A DNA stretch of 59,729 bases from JBBDIM01 sp040880405 (GTDB taxonomy: Bacteria; Planctomycetota; Planctomycetia; Pirellulales; Pirellulaceae), in NCBI GenBank assembly GCA_040880405.1, contig JBBDIM010000207.1, forward strand, positions 1 through 59,729, written 5' to 3'. Of this stretch, positions 25,978 to 35,986 are shown one piece after another. The translations under genes were made by a program, and so were the position numbers. The first letter of the stretch is position 1, and each line of letters begins with the position of its first letter. Under the pieces are notes generated by a model. That model was not told the origin of the DNA. It searched no databases and saw nothing but the letters and a program-made list of their open reading frames with translations.

Positions 25978-26457
25978 ATGTTTGAGAAACCACAATCGGA
26001 ACATAATTGGCTGTCGCAACTGGTGGGGGACTGGGTCAGCGAGTCGGAGTGCCAAATGGGCCCCGATGCGCCGCCGGAAAAGAGCAGCGGGCGGATGAGC
26101 TGTCGGATGCTGGGTGGGTTATGGTTGATCGCCGAAGGTACCGGCGACATGCCCGAGGGGGAACCGATGACAAGCATCATTACCCTGGGCTACGATCCGG
26201 TTAAGGGAAAATATGTCGGAAACTTCATCGCCTCGGTGATGACGCATCTGTGGCCGTACAGTGGTGCCTTGGACGACTCTGGCAAGCGATTGCCGCTGGA
26301 CAGCGAGGGGCCTCGGTTTGATGGCGTGGAAGGGATGGCCAAGTATCGCGATACCATCGAAATCATCGACAAGGACCATTGGCGGTTCTTTGGCGAGATG
26401 CAAGTCGCGGATGGTACCTGGGTCAGGATTATGACCTCGGAAAACCGCCGGGCGTAG
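25978..26457 (+). CDS. DUF1579 family protein
   Basis: 159 residues. The start LSQLVGDWVSESEC and the middle GLWLIAEGTGD and ITLGYDPVKGKYVG are characteristic of DUF1579, a lipocalin-like beta-barrel family. Members often occur with DGPF, DoxX and VOC genes, as here. No enzyme activity known. ATG 25978 follows AAAGGAAGATTG. Confidence 0.9.
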   Translation: MFEKPQSEHNWLSQLVGDWVSESECQMGPDAPPEKSSGRMSCRMLGGLWLIAEGTGDMPEGEPMTSIITLGYDPVKGKYVGNFIASVMTHLWPYSGALDDSGKRLPLDSEGPRFDGVEGMAKYRDTIEIIDKDHWRFFGEMQVADGTWVRIMTSENRRA

Positions 26458-26518
26458 CGGCTGGCTGGGCGTGGACTGGTTACGTTTCGAACAATTGAAA
26501 GCTTGGAGGAACCGGACT

Positions 26519-26911
26519 ATGAAATATCTCCTGTTAATCTATTCCCAAGAAAATGCCTGGCAGCCGGAAGAGCATCAAGTGGCACTCGCGGAATCGATCG
26601 AGCTGTGCCACACGCTGCATGAGCAGGGGCGGTACGTCCATGCCGCGCCGCTGCAACCAGCGGCCACCGCCGCGCAGGTTCAGGTCCGCGAGGGGCAAAC
26701 GCTTGTCTCGGATGGGCCGTTCGCCGAAACCAAGGAACAGCTTGCCGGCTACTTCATGGTCGAGGCGGGAAGCCGGGAAGCGGCGATCGAGATCGCCGCT
26801 AAAATTCCCGGTACTCGCCGTGGCACGACCGAGGTGCGGCAGTTGGTGGAACTGACCAATATGCCGGGCGAGAACCATTCCCTCGTTTCTAACGCACAAT
26901 CACGGAGCTAG
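26519..26911 (+). CDS. DGPF/YCII-related domain protein 2
   Basis: 130 residues starting MKYLLLIYSQENAWQPEE, with DGPFAETKEQLAGYFMVE (about 67-84) and the late block AAKIPGTRRGTTEVRQLVEL. GGAGGA about 8 bases upstream supports ATG 26519. The closest relative in the window is the third DGPF gene at 27373, so the operon contains recent duplicates. Confidence 0.92.
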   Translation: MKYLLLIYSQENAWQPEEHQVALAESIELCHTLHEQGRYVHAAPLQPAATAAQVQVREGQTLVSDGPFAETKEQLAGYFMVEAGSREAAIEIAAKIPGTRRGTTEVRQLVELTNMPGENHSLVSNAQSRS

Positions 26912-26917
26912 AGAATC

Positions 26918-27349
26918 ATGGCGGAAGTTGGAATAGAGACACCTTCGGTGCAAACCGTGCCAGTTCCCACCAAGGGAATGCGGATCGCCGCGTGGGTGAT
27001 CACCGGGGTGGTGGCGTTCTTTCTGCTCGTCCCCAGCGCCGGCGGTAAGTTCGCCGAGTGGGAAGGGAAGGAGGAGATGTTCGCGGCCATGGGCTTTACC
27101 ACCGAGTTGATGTGGAAGATTGGCATTTTGGAAGTGGTGTTGGCCCTGTTGCTGCTGGTGCCACGCACCTCGTTCCTGGCGGCGATTTTGTTGACCGCGT
27201 ACCTGGGCGGAGCGACAGTGACGCACGTGCGGATTGACGACCCATTCTTCATGCCACCGTTGATCGGCGTGGTGATGTGGGTGGGGCTCGCCCTGCGGCG
27301 GCCTGAGATTTTTCGTTTGGCCGCGGGAAAATCTCTCTCGCGGATGTAA
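26918..27349 (+). CDS. DoxX-like family membrane protein
   Basis: 143 residues with four membrane segments: about 23-41, 66-82, 84-101 and 112-126. KFAEWEGKEEMFAAMGFTTE between the first two is typical of DoxX-like proteins. These are small membrane proteins of uncertain redox role that often sit in DGPF operons. The gene lies 6 bp after the second DGPF gene. Confidence 0.88.
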   Translation: MAEVGIETPSVQTVPVPTKGMRIAAWVITGVVAFFLLVPSAGGKFAEWEGKEEMFAAMGFTTELMWKIGILEVVLALLLLVPRTSFLAAILLTAYLGGATVTHVRIDDPFFMPPLIGVVMWVGLALRRPEIFRLAAGKSLSRM

Positions 27350-27372
27350 TGCGATAACCAAAGGAAACCACG

Positions 27373-27765
27373 ATGAAATACATGCTGCTGATCTATGGCA
27401 CTGAGGACTCTTGGACCGAAGCGGAACGGGAAGCGTGCATGACCGAGTCGATGGCCATCTGCGACGAACTGGCCGCCCAGGGGAAGTTTATCTCCGCCGA
27501 CCCACTGCACCCCGTTTCCACCGCCACTTGTCTGCAAGTTCGCGCTGGAAAAAAGGTGATCACGGATGGGCCCTACGCCGAAACCACCGAACAACTGGGT
27601 GGCTACTACATCATTGATGTCGACAACCTGGATGAGGCGATGCAAATTGCGAGCCGGCTTCCGCCCGCGAAGAAGGGGACCGTGGAGATCCGCCCGGTCT
27701 TCGACACCAGCGGCTTGCGCGAGGCGACCAATCAAACAGCCGCCGCTTCCCCCGCCGCGAAATAG
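27373..27765 (+). CDS. DGPF/YCII-related domain protein 3
   Basis: 130 residues starting MKYMLLIYGTEDSW, with DGPYAETTEQLGGYYIID (the F of DGPF is Y here) and LPPAKKGTVEIRPV. The end is an Ala/Pro tail. AAAGGAAACC precedes the ATG. It resembles the second DGPF protein more than the first. Confidence 0.92.
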   Translation: MKYMLLIYGTEDSWTEAEREACMTESMAICDELAAQGKFISADPLHPVSTATCLQVRAGKKVITDGPYAETTEQLGGYYIIDVDNLDEAMQIASRLPPAKKGTVEIRPVFDTSGLREATNQTAAASPAAK

Positions 27766-27814
27766 TTTCTCTTTCACAACGTCCCTTGGAAACCTTTAGA
27801 GAGCCCAAACCACC

Positions 27815-28240
27815 ATGACCAACGTCCAACCTTATCTATTTTTCAGTGGTCGCTGCGAAGAGGCGATCGAGTTCTACAAGTCGACCATCGGGGCCGAAGT
27901 AACGATGCTGATGCGGTTCAGCGACAGCCCCGACCAACCACCGGAAGGCATGCTGGAAGCCGGCTTCGAAAACAAGGTGATGCATGCCTCGCTGAGTATC
28001 GGCGGATCGCCAATCATGGCCTCTGACGGGTGCGATTCCAATGAAAGTTTTAAAGGCTTTCGCATCGCATTAACCTTGCCCACCGAAGCAGAAACGAAGC
28101 GAGCGTTCTCCGCCTTGGCCGAGGGGGGCCAGGTCGATATGCCACTGGATAAAACCTTCTGGTCCCCTTGCTTTGGGATGCTGACGGATAAGTTCGGTCT
28201 GGGGTGGATGGTCAGTGTCATCGATGGCCCCGAGGGATAA
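27815..28240 (+). CDS. VOC-family protein, PhnB-like
   Basis: 141 residues of the glyoxalase/bleomycin-resistance/PhnB fold. The start VQPYLFFSGRCEEAIEFYKS, the middle MHASLSIGGSPIMASDG and the end FWSPCFGMLTDKFGLGWMVS are diagnostic. It has no clear metal triad I can assert. It is the last gene of the operon, followed 22 bp later by a strong terminator. Confidence 0.92.
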   Translation: MTNVQPYLFFSGRCEEAIEFYKSTIGAEVTMLMRFSDSPDQPPEGMLEAGFENKVMHASLSIGGSPIMASDGCDSNESFKGFRIALTLPTEAETKRAFSALAEGGQVDMPLDKTFWSPCFGMLTDKFGLGWMVSVIDGPEG

Positions 28241-28262
28241 CACACACCCTCAGCAAAACGTC

Positions 28263-28304
28263 AAACGCCCGGGGCCTCCGAGAGGAAGCCCCGGACGTTT
28301 TTTT
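28263..28304 (+). terminator. rho-independent terminator of the DGPF operon
   Basis: AAACGCCCGGGGCCTCC and GGAAGCCCCGGACGTTT form a stem of about 16 bp with few mismatches, a 4-nt loop (GAGA), and a T-run to 28304. Confidence 0.9.
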
Positions 28305-28430
28305 GTGCTACTAACGATCGTTTTCTTCTCCGCTCGCGAAGATTTTACGCGGCGAGTTGCTTAAGGTCTTTGGTGCTCGCTCGTTACGCGGAAAGGATCG
28401 CGAAGTTTGGTGACTCGGCAGTGCCCGACG

Positions 28431-29046
28431 GGATTGAAACGCAGAGGCGCGGAGATCGCAGAGACGCAACTAGCGTGGGGAACGTCCCTCTGCGCACTCA
28501 GCGGCTCTGCGTTTCAAACCTGTATAGCGACCTGTTTCGCGGGTTGCTTTTCGTGTCTTTCGTCTGTTTCGTGGTTGAAAAAAATGAACCGCGAGTTGGC
28601 TTGCCCCGGTGAAAACCATCCGTGAAATCCGCGTAATCCGTGGTTAAAAACAAAGAAGAATCTAACCACGGATTACGCGAATTTCTCGGATAAGACAGAA
28701 GCAGGCAGAGCGGCTGGAGTCTTCGCCGGTTCACCGTGGGTGAGAGTTTTGGTTGTCCGTGCTTGGCCGGTTTGGTGGTTGATGATGAGGGTTGCCGGTG
28801 GAAAATTTCTCCCGCCCAAGCATGCCCACGCTTACGGGCGTGGGCATGGCACCCACCTAACATTACAGCCTGGTTTTGCGTGGGGATTAGGAAAAAATTT
28901 CTCTCGCAAAGCCGCCAAGACGCAAAGGGGTTAAATTACCCAAGTCCTGATGTTTTTTGGCGATTCCAGGCGATGAATATGACCAAAAAACCTGCCATCC
29001 TGATCGACTCTCCTCTTTGCGCCTTGGCGGCTTGGCGAGAGAAATC
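28431..29046 (+). repeat. composite repeat K, copy 2
   Basis: Contains in order a GCAGAGACGC-type hairpin (28433-28519), a TTTCGTGGTTGAAAAAAATG segment, a CCACGGATT hairpin (about 28618-28690), a GAGTCTTCGCCGG segment, the GCCCACG hairpin (about 28812-28853), and a CTCTCGCAAAG inverted pair (28898-29045). It is a near reverse complement of 48658-49223. Confidence 0.85.
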
Positions 29047-29384
29047 CTTTCTTAGAACCGCCGAATGACCGTGGTTGAACCCACACCCGCTCAGCCAGGC
29101 GGATCACGCGGATTGCCCTCGTCGCAAGTATCTGATTTTGGTTGCGGCCAAAGGCCGCGCTGGGACCTTGCGGGATTCATCCATCAATGGAAGGCGATTT
29201 ATTGAGCGTGCTCTGTGACTGAATTTCTGGATTGCCATGAAGCAGCACCAAGCAGCACTTTTTAGAAACGTGGCAAAATCGCATCAACCTGCTAGTGAGA
29301 CGGGGTGAATTAAGGGAATTTTGCGGATTACCAAGCCGGGTCACAAATCGTTAATTGGTAACGCGTTAGGGAAGAGTGCCCGTA

Positions 29385-29411
29385 AATTGGCAAGGTCCGG
29401 TATTGCCAATT
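29385..29411. promoter_or_regulatory. inverted repeat upstream of the secreted protein gene
   Basis: AATTGGCAA (29385-29393) and TTGCCAATT (29403-29411) are exact complements separated by 9 bp, a typical spacing for a dimeric regulator. It lies about 300 bp upstream of the coding start, so linkage is uncertain. Confidence 0.35.
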
Positions 29412-29712
29412 ATGGGGGATTCTCCGATTAAGTAATTGACAATCGTGGATCATCCGAGCACATTGATGGCAAGTGCTGCAGACACTTATGGCCGAGCGGA
29501 TGAGTGCCTTTTATAGGCAATCCGTTGCATCCACGGACGCGATGCCAAGAGAGCGACGGAAGTCGTGATTTCGCGTGCCTGGAGGGAACCTTGGATTGGA
29601 TCGGGCAAGGTGGATTGGAACCAAGACGGTAACAATCTTCAGGCGGTCCAAGCCACGATTCTACGCGTCAAGTGTTTCCACGTTTATCTACATCGGATTT
29701 GGAGTGACTTCT

Positions 29713-30162
29713 ATGAAAACGATTGCTACCCTCGCGGTTGCGACCATCTTGCTGAGTGCTTCCACCACCTTCGCCGGAGAACCGGGTGCCGTCTCGCAAG
29801 ACAGCCTCTCGAAGTTCGGCCTTTCCGGCATGAAGGTCGCCACCCCGGCCCAGGCCGAGCAAGTACGCGGCATGGGTTATGCCTCGGTCAGCGGCTATAG
29901 CTTCAGTTCTGCGGCATTGGGCAGTGTGCGAGAGCACAACTTCAACAAATACACCGCAAGCAGCGACCAGCACAGGGCCCTGGCGAAGGGCAATTCCCAG
30001 TCAACTTCCGGACTTTCGATTGGCGGCGAAATCGGCGGTTCGTACAGCAACTTTAACCTGGGCTCCGGTGGTCTCAGCTTCAGCACCGGATCGTTTAACC
30101 TGTACGGTGGCATCCAGGTCACTGCCTTCGGCGGCGGTAGCGCATTCGCTTACGCTCGCTAG
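29713..30162 (+). CDS. small secreted Gly/Ser-rich protein
   Basis: 149 residues from ATG 29713. A Sec signal peptide is clear (KTIATLAVATILLSASTTFA). Next comes a short segment LSKFGLSGMKVATPAQAEQV followed by RGMG, which looks like a leader ending in a glycine-type cleavage site. The rest is low-complexity and rich in Gly, Ser, Phe, Tyr and Asn (GLSIGGEIGGSYSNFNLGSG; SFNLYGGIQVTAFGGGSAF). No family recognised. It converges on a periplasmic C39-like peptidase gene 105 bp away, with a terminator between. It could be the substrate of that peptidase; amyloid-forming potential is an inference. Confidence 0.75.
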   Translation: MKTIATLAVATILLSASTTFAGEPGAVSQDSLSKFGLSGMKVATPAQAEQVRGMGYASVSGYSFSSAALGSVREHNFNKYTASSDQHRALAKGNSQSTSGLSIGGEIGGSYSNFNLGSGGLSFSTGSFNLYGGIQVTAFGGGSAFAYAR

Positions 30163-30186
30163 TCGATTTCCGGATCAACGCCCATT

Positions 30187-30227
30187 AAAAAAACCCTGGA
30201 TCTCGCAAGACGAGTCCAGGGTTTTTT
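30187..30227. terminator. bidirectional rho-independent terminator
   Basis: AAAAAAACCCTGGA and TCCAGGGTTTTTT form a stem flanked by an A-run on one side and a T-run on the other. It can terminate the plus-strand secreted-protein gene and the minus-strand peptidase operon. Confidence 0.9.
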
Positions 30228-30267
30228 GTGTTGCTAGTGCCGATTCGAGGGACATGAATCTCCTCTT

Positions 30268-30990
30268 CTACCGGAAAAACGGGTACGGCAACGTCACCGC
30301 TTGCCGGTTGGGCGCGGTTCGAATGACCTGCGTGTTGCTCGCCCCGAGGGCCGCTTCCCGGGCCGAGACCATCAGCGGGGCCCAGGCCTTGGGTTCCGCG
30401 CCACGCTGGGCGATCACCAAAGCCGCCCCCTTTTGCCACTGCTGGACAAACTCCTCGGCCGGCAGGCGCACATTGCCTCGGATCGGGTCGGCCAGATAGA
30501 CATAGTAGCCATCGAACCCGCGATACACGACAAAGTGGCGAAAGTCGTTGACCGTGATGCCGACGACTAGCGGGATCTTTGACTCGGTCAGTTTCGGGAA
30601 ATCGAGGATCCCCACCACCGAATCGTAACCCGCCTTGACGGCGACCTTTTCCAGGTCGGCCATGGTCAGGCCATTCTCGATGCGATCTAGAATTTGCTCT
30701 TGAGTCAGCACCTCATCGACCAGCTTCAAAAACGTCTCTTCGGTGACTTGGTCGCCCCAGTAATAGCGGGCGATCGTTGCCAGCGCCGCCGCGCCGCAGG
30801 AATAATCCCGCTCCTGCATCACGACATGCCGCTGTTTGATCTCCGTCCAACTGTGTGGATACTTGCTAATCTGACGCGTCGAATCGCGGACCGGCACCCT
30901 ACAGGGAACCTCGGCCCAGGCGGTAACCGCAGCGAGGCAAAGCATTGCTGCTAGGCAAATTCGCCCTGGAATCCTCATCATTCTTCGCAT
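30268..30990 (-). CDS. secreted C39-like cysteine peptidase
   Basis: 240 residues. Signal peptide about 1-26 (ending AVTAWA), so the product is periplasmic rather than fused to an ABC transporter. Catalytic residues by alignment are Cys65 (ERDYSCGAAALATIARYYWG), His152 (NDFRHFVVYRG) and Asp168 (YLADPIRGN). The domain resembles FapD, the C39-like protease of the Pseudomonas Fap amyloid system. The gene follows an outer-membrane channel gene by 28 bp on the same strand, an order that also fits Fap-like export. The C-terminal 45 residues are unique. Confidence 0.9.
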   Translation of the reverse strand: MRRMMRIPGRICLAAMLCLAAVTAWAEVPCRVPVRDSTRQISKYPHSWTEIKQRHVVMQERDYSCGAAALATIARYYWGDQVTEETFLKLVDEVLTQEQILDRIENGLTMADLEKVAVKAGYDSVVGILDFPKLTESKIPLVVGITVNDFRHFVVYRGFDGYYVYLADPIRGNVRLPAEEFVQQWQKGAALVIAQRGAEPKAWAPLMVSAREAALGASNTQVIRTAPNRQAVTLPYPFFR

Positions 30991-31018
30991 GAGTCTGCTC
31001 CCTGTTGAGGCGTGGCGG

Positions 31019-32530
31019 TTAGTAGGTCCAGGTCACGCCGACGCGACCCGAGGGAGCGTCCGTGGTCATCCCGACTTCAGCGAACGGTTCCACGATTTTA
31101 TTGCACTTGAGAATCGTGGCCGCGAATCGGAGCCGCTGCGGTTCGATCACGCTACCCCCAATCTCCTCGCCTTCCACTTCCCACTTGCCCATGTAGGCCC
31201 CCAGGAACGAAGTACTGAGGGTGACTTCCGGATTGACCGCGAACCCGACGCCCAACTGGTAGTTGAACTCTTCGCCCGGCTGAAATGTGAAACCATTGAT
31301 GTCGTTCTCAAAGCGATGGCGATAGCCACCACCCCAGAACACCACGATCGGGTCGTACTGATGAATTACCAAGGCCCCGACCGACAGACTCCAAAAACCT
31401 TCGCCCAACCTCGCCGCCGGGTTGAGACCCTGGAGCAGTGGGTTGCCTGGGTCTCCGGTCGGTGCGGCGAAGGAGAGCGTCCCAATGATATCGGGTTGAC
31501 CTTCCCCACCCTGATACAGCATGTGATTGAACCCGGCGTAAACATCACCGATTCCGGCGACTTCCTCGTGCGATTCGTTCCCGAGCAGCGATATCTCCGA
31601 GTCAGAGTAGCCAATCGGCATCCCGACAAACGCTTGCAGGCCGTCGGTTACCCCATAACGCAGTTCCATCGGCATGGTCAGCAGCCGTTGCCGCGACTGG
31701 GCCTGGGCGACACCAATCACTTCATCCGCGTTGTTGAGAATGGCGACCGGGGTCTCGAAATCGAATATGCTATATGCAAACCCAATATCAAACTGCCATT
31801 GGCCCGCGGCGTTGAGCGGTGTTTGCTGGCGTAAAAACTGCAAGGTATTGGGAGACTCTGGTGGTTGCTCGCCCAAGGTTTGATCAGGGGCCAAATTCCC
31901 TTGGACGTCCTCTTGGTTGAACCAGGAGGCGTTCTTCATCAACTCCCGGTCGCGTGACTGAATGCTCAACGGCAGAGGATTGGGCGTCGGAATCGGCGGA
32001 GCAGGCGCTATCGCGGGAGCGGTGGCGACCGGATGCGGATTTTCCAGCGGCTGCCCCTCACGCGGATGTTGCCATGGCTGCGGATTGGCCGACGGCTTGG
32101 GCGGAACCATCGCATCCAGGTCGACATATTCGAAGTAGTCGCTGGGAGACGGTTCAGCGACCTTGGGCTGCTCAATCTGATCCGGATCAACCCGGAGGAT
32201 GTTTTCCGGGATGGTAACGGGTGGCGTCGGCTGCCGGGCGAACTGCACGGTTGGCCCCGAAGGACGCTCAAAGCCGACTAGCTCTGTCTCTCTCGGCCGC
32301 GTCGACTCGGAGTAGCGCGACAAACGAGCGTATTGAGTTGAAGTACTCGTCATTAGCGGGGCTTGCTCCGCGACGGGAGTCCGTGGGTACTGGGCCGAGG
32401 CCAAGCCAGGCGTGAGCGTTGAAGCCAGCAAGGCACCGGTCAACATTGTGCCACGTAGATTGGCGATCCGAGCCAACGTCAACCGCAAGGGGCGACCTGT
32501 CCGACTGTCCGCTTTCTCTCGTCGATCCAT
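31019..32530 (-). CDS. outer-membrane beta-barrel channel, FapF/phenol_MetA-like
   Basis: 503 residues from ATG 32530, preceded by GGAGAAC. The signal peptide is unusually long (about 1-48, ending TPGLASA). Residues about 49-250 are Pro/Gln-rich, low in structure. From about 253, alternating strands form a barrel: GQWQFDIGFAYSIFDFETPV, MPMELRYGVTDGLQAFVGMP, GYRHRFENDINGFTF. It ends VGVTWTY, with the aromatic last residue expected of outer-membrane barrels. It resembles the channel family used by phenol_MetA and FapF proteins. Likely an export pore or transporter acting with the following peptidase. Confidence 0.82.
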   Translation of the reverse strand: MDRREKADSRTGRPLRLTLARIANLRGTMLTGALLASTLTPGLASAQYPRTPVAEQAPLMTSTSTQYARLSRYSESTRPRETELVGFERPSGPTVQFARQPTPPVTIPENILRVDPDQIEQPKVAEPSPSDYFEYVDLDAMVPPKPSANPQPWQHPREGQPLENPHPVATAPAIAPAPPIPTPNPLPLSIQSRDRELMKNASWFNQEDVQGNLAPDQTLGEQPPESPNTLQFLRQQTPLNAAGQWQFDIGFAYSIFDFETPVAILNNADEVIGVAQAQSRQRLLTMPMELRYGVTDGLQAFVGMPIGYSDSEISLLGNESHEEVAGIGDVYAGFNHMLYQGGEGQPDIIGTLSFAAPTGDPGNPLLQGLNPAARLGEGFWSLSVGALVIHQYDPIVVFWGGGYRHRFENDINGFTFQPGEEFNYQLGVGFAVNPEVTLSTSFLGAYMGKWEVEGEEIGGSVIEPQRLRFAATILKCNKIVEPFAEVGMTTDAPSGRVGVTWTY

Positions 32531-33253
32531 GACGTTCTCCAGGTTGTGGGCTCCGCAGCGAAGATGCTCCGGAGTAGGCCACGTCCAGACACGGTGTATG
32601 AGGGGTGGTGATCGCCACAAGTCCCATAACTCTTGTCGACCTCCGGTCAATCAAAGCATGGTACACGGCGGCCAAGCACGGTCTTCGACTCCATTTCAAA
32701 AGGCGTGCATGGCGATGGAGCATCCGTTGCTTCCGGACGAACCAGCGTAAGTGGTTCTTCGGTTGTTCGCGTACCGCCCATCATGTGGAGTTCTCCCGAT
32801 TCTGGAAATGATAGATCGGTGGAGATTGCCGTTAGTGGCAGGCGGGAAAGGATTGCCCGCTGGGCAAGATGGGCCGGTTTTTCCGAATTGGAGTCTCGTG
32901 AGTTGCCCAACCGTTATCGGCGACCAACTCGATCACCAGCGAGCCGAATCCCCTCTGCGATGAGGGGCAAGGGGCGACTCCCATGCCTCAACGCTACCGC
33001 TCGGGCAAAGCCTAACGGTTGCAGCCAATGCAGCGTACAAAACGAATTCTTTGTGACTTATGACTATCGTCCGTCGAAATGGGGATGATAGGAATTGAAT
33101 TACCCAATGCGGGGTAACGGTTGGCCCGCAGGCCAAGTAGTTCAAAGTCACCGACGTCGCCCTGGTTGGGATGGGTGTCGGCATCCACACGCGGAGCGAG
33201 CAATCAAGGCGGATTGCCCGCAACACCAAAATAGATGGAGCGACAGAACTCTC
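32531..33253. other. divergent intergenic region between two outer-membrane barrel genes
   Basis: About 720 bp. No gene supported and none of the repeat families of this window found. It should hold the divergent promoters. Confidence 0.5.
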
Positions 33254-34459
33254 ATGCGAACAAACTGGATTCTTTCGGTGGCGGCCCTGTTAGGGCTAGT
33301 TGGTTCGACCGCACTTGCCGGTAGCTCGGCATACGGCGACGATCATTGGCCGTTGGGCGCGGACTACAGCGGCCAGGACAACTGGTCCATGGTAAGCCAC
33401 TGGGGCAATTCCCCGGATTGGGCCGAGACGCCGGTGATTGCTCCGCGCCCCTTGCCGCTGAGCGACTACAGCCTGGCGATGCATAGCGTGGAGCAGACCA
33501 GCCATGCCGCCGAGCCTGTCTATCAGGACTCTGCCTACGAAGCGACTTGTCGCCCGCCGGTCTGGGTCATCGGGACGGAAGTGACGTTCCTCAGCCCCCA
33601 ATTTCACGGCGATGGCAACACCGGGATTTCTTACGAAAACACTGGCATCGCCGACTCGCTCGCGCAGCTCAGCGGCCCGGATGCGTTCGACGGCTTCACC
33701 TACGCGCCCCGTATTTTCCTGGGCAAACAGGGTGAAAAATGGGGCGTGATGACACGGTTCTGGTACCTTAGCGACTCCAACGGCACCGCGCTGCCATCCG
33801 ATACGCCGGGCGAGCCGGCCGTGATTGCCTCCGAACGAGCCAAGGCCTTTACTATCGACCTGGAACTGACACGGCAATTCCTCCGGTGCAACGGTGGACG
33901 AACCGTGCTCTCGTTGGGCGTGCGTCATGCCGAGATGGAAAGTGGCGGGGCCTTTAGCACATCGATCGTGCTGGATGATGAGGTGATCAGCGCCTTTGCG
34001 AGTTCCTCCTCGACGTTTCGCGGCACCGGGCTGACCTTTGGCGGATGGGACACGAGGCCGCTTCACCCTTGCTGCAACTGGTACCTGTTCACTGGCGGCC
34101 GAGGTTCGGTCCTCTGGGGAGATGACACCGCCAGAGCCTCTTCCGGGACGACGGTCGGTTCCGACGGAGGAGCGTTCGGCGCGAGTTTCGATTCCGCGAT
34201 CGCCAGCAGTGACGAAGCGGTATTCATTGGTGAGATTACCGCCGGTCTCCAGTGGGAGCGACGCCTGGAGTGTTTCCCCGCCACCGCGTTTGTGCGAGTC
34301 GCGGGCGAGTTCCAATGGTGGCACGGCAGCGGCGACGCGGTCGCCTTTACCGAGTCGAACGCCGGGGCCGGGACCTCAACCGCATTGGCCACCGCCACCG
34401 CCACGGGAACCGACATGACCCTAGCCGGTTTCTCGGTCGGAACCGGCCTGATTTGGTAA
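33254..34459 (+). CDS. outer-membrane beta-barrel protein, BBP7-like
   Basis: 401 residues from ATG 33254. Signal peptide about 1-23 (LLGLVGSTALAGSS). A variable region to about residue 100 is followed by a barrel with paired strands, for example PVWVIGTEVTFLSPQFHGDG, KWGVMTRFWYLSDS, LSLGVRHAEMES, TAGLQWERRLECF and VAGEFQWWHG. It ends FSVGTGLIW, with the terminal aromatic residue of outer-membrane proteins. BBP7-type proteins are common in planctomycetes. Function unknown. A strong terminator follows. Confidence 0.85.
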   Translation: MRTNWILSVAALLGLVGSTALAGSSAYGDDHWPLGADYSGQDNWSMVSHWGNSPDWAETPVIAPRPLPLSDYSLAMHSVEQTSHAAEPVYQDSAYEATCRPPVWVIGTEVTFLSPQFHGDGNTGISYENTGIADSLAQLSGPDAFDGFTYAPRIFLGKQGEKWGVMTRFWYLSDSNGTALPSDTPGEPAVIASERAKAFTIDLELTRQFLRCNGGRTVLSLGVRHAEMESGGAFSTSIVLDDEVISAFASSSSTFRGTGLTFGGWDTRPLHPCCNWYLFTGGRGSVLWGDDTARASSGTTVGSDGGAFGASFDSAIASSDEAVFIGEITAGLQWERRLECFPATAFVRVAGEFQWWHGSGDAVAFTESNAGAGTSTALATATATGTDMTLAGFSVGTGLIW

Positions 34460-34534
34460 GCCGCCCTAGCGCCGAAGTGCATCGATCGACCTAAAAGTTC
34501 GCCGCCAATGAACTCTCGGTTGGAAAGTGAAGAT

Positions 34535-34581
34535 AAGTCGGGCCGGAGGTGGGAAGTTCCCCGCCGCCGGCCCGACTTTTT
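34535..34581 (+). terminator. rho-independent terminator
   Basis: AAGTCGGGCCGGAGGTGGG pairs with CCGCCGCCGGCCCGACTT with few mismatches and a short loop, followed by TTTTT. It lies 75 bp after the barrel gene. Confidence 0.85.
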
Positions 34582-34643
34582 GCTTGGCCGCGGAGCTTCA
34601 ACCGGACCTTGATTCGAAAAATGGCAGCTTGTGCCAGCTTCAG

Positions 34644-34816
34644 TTTTTAGCCACAGAGGGCACCGAGATCACAGAGAGATTTTGGTGGGCTTTCGTCTTT
34701 CTGTTTTGCATTCTTCATTTTTCATTTTGTATTACTCATTCGTGCTGTTTCAGTAGAATGAATATTGATTAATGAAGAATGCAAAATGTTGTCTCTGTGC
34801 CCTCTGTGGCAAAATC
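34644..34816. repeat. CACAGAGG bracket (family A), copy 3, with nested inverted repeat
   Basis: Arms TTTTTAGCCACAGAGGGCAC and GTCTCTGTGCCCTCTGTGGC enclose a second inverted repeat: TTTTGCATTCTTCATT (34703) and AATGAAGAATGCAAAA (34771). The same nesting is seen at 46077-46247. Confidence 0.85.
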
Positions 34817-34954
34817 CTTTTTTTAGAAAGGCCGCCGGTTCCACTCGTTGTAACCCGCCGATGGTCTTCGGCATCCGAGTTTGTTAGCTTGATAACAGGC
34901 TACGACTGGGGGGCTCTTTAGCAAACCAAGAATTAAATCGAAGGAGTGGCGACC

Positions 34955-35986
<1,032 letters not shown>

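Larger units (their letters stand above)
28305..29712. other. gene-free stretch with composite repeat K2
   Basis: About 1.4 kb without a supported gene. 28431-29046 is composite repeat K2. From 29047 to 29712 the DNA is more AT-rich, with one 9-bp inverted repeat (29385-29411); it is presumably the upstream region of the small secreted protein gene. Confidence 0.6.

Noticed and set aside
29436..29560. Sigma-54 promoter before the small secreted protein
   Set aside because: TGGCAAGTGCTGC near 29467 resembles the consensus, but the GG-to-GC spacing is 8 instead of 10 bases.
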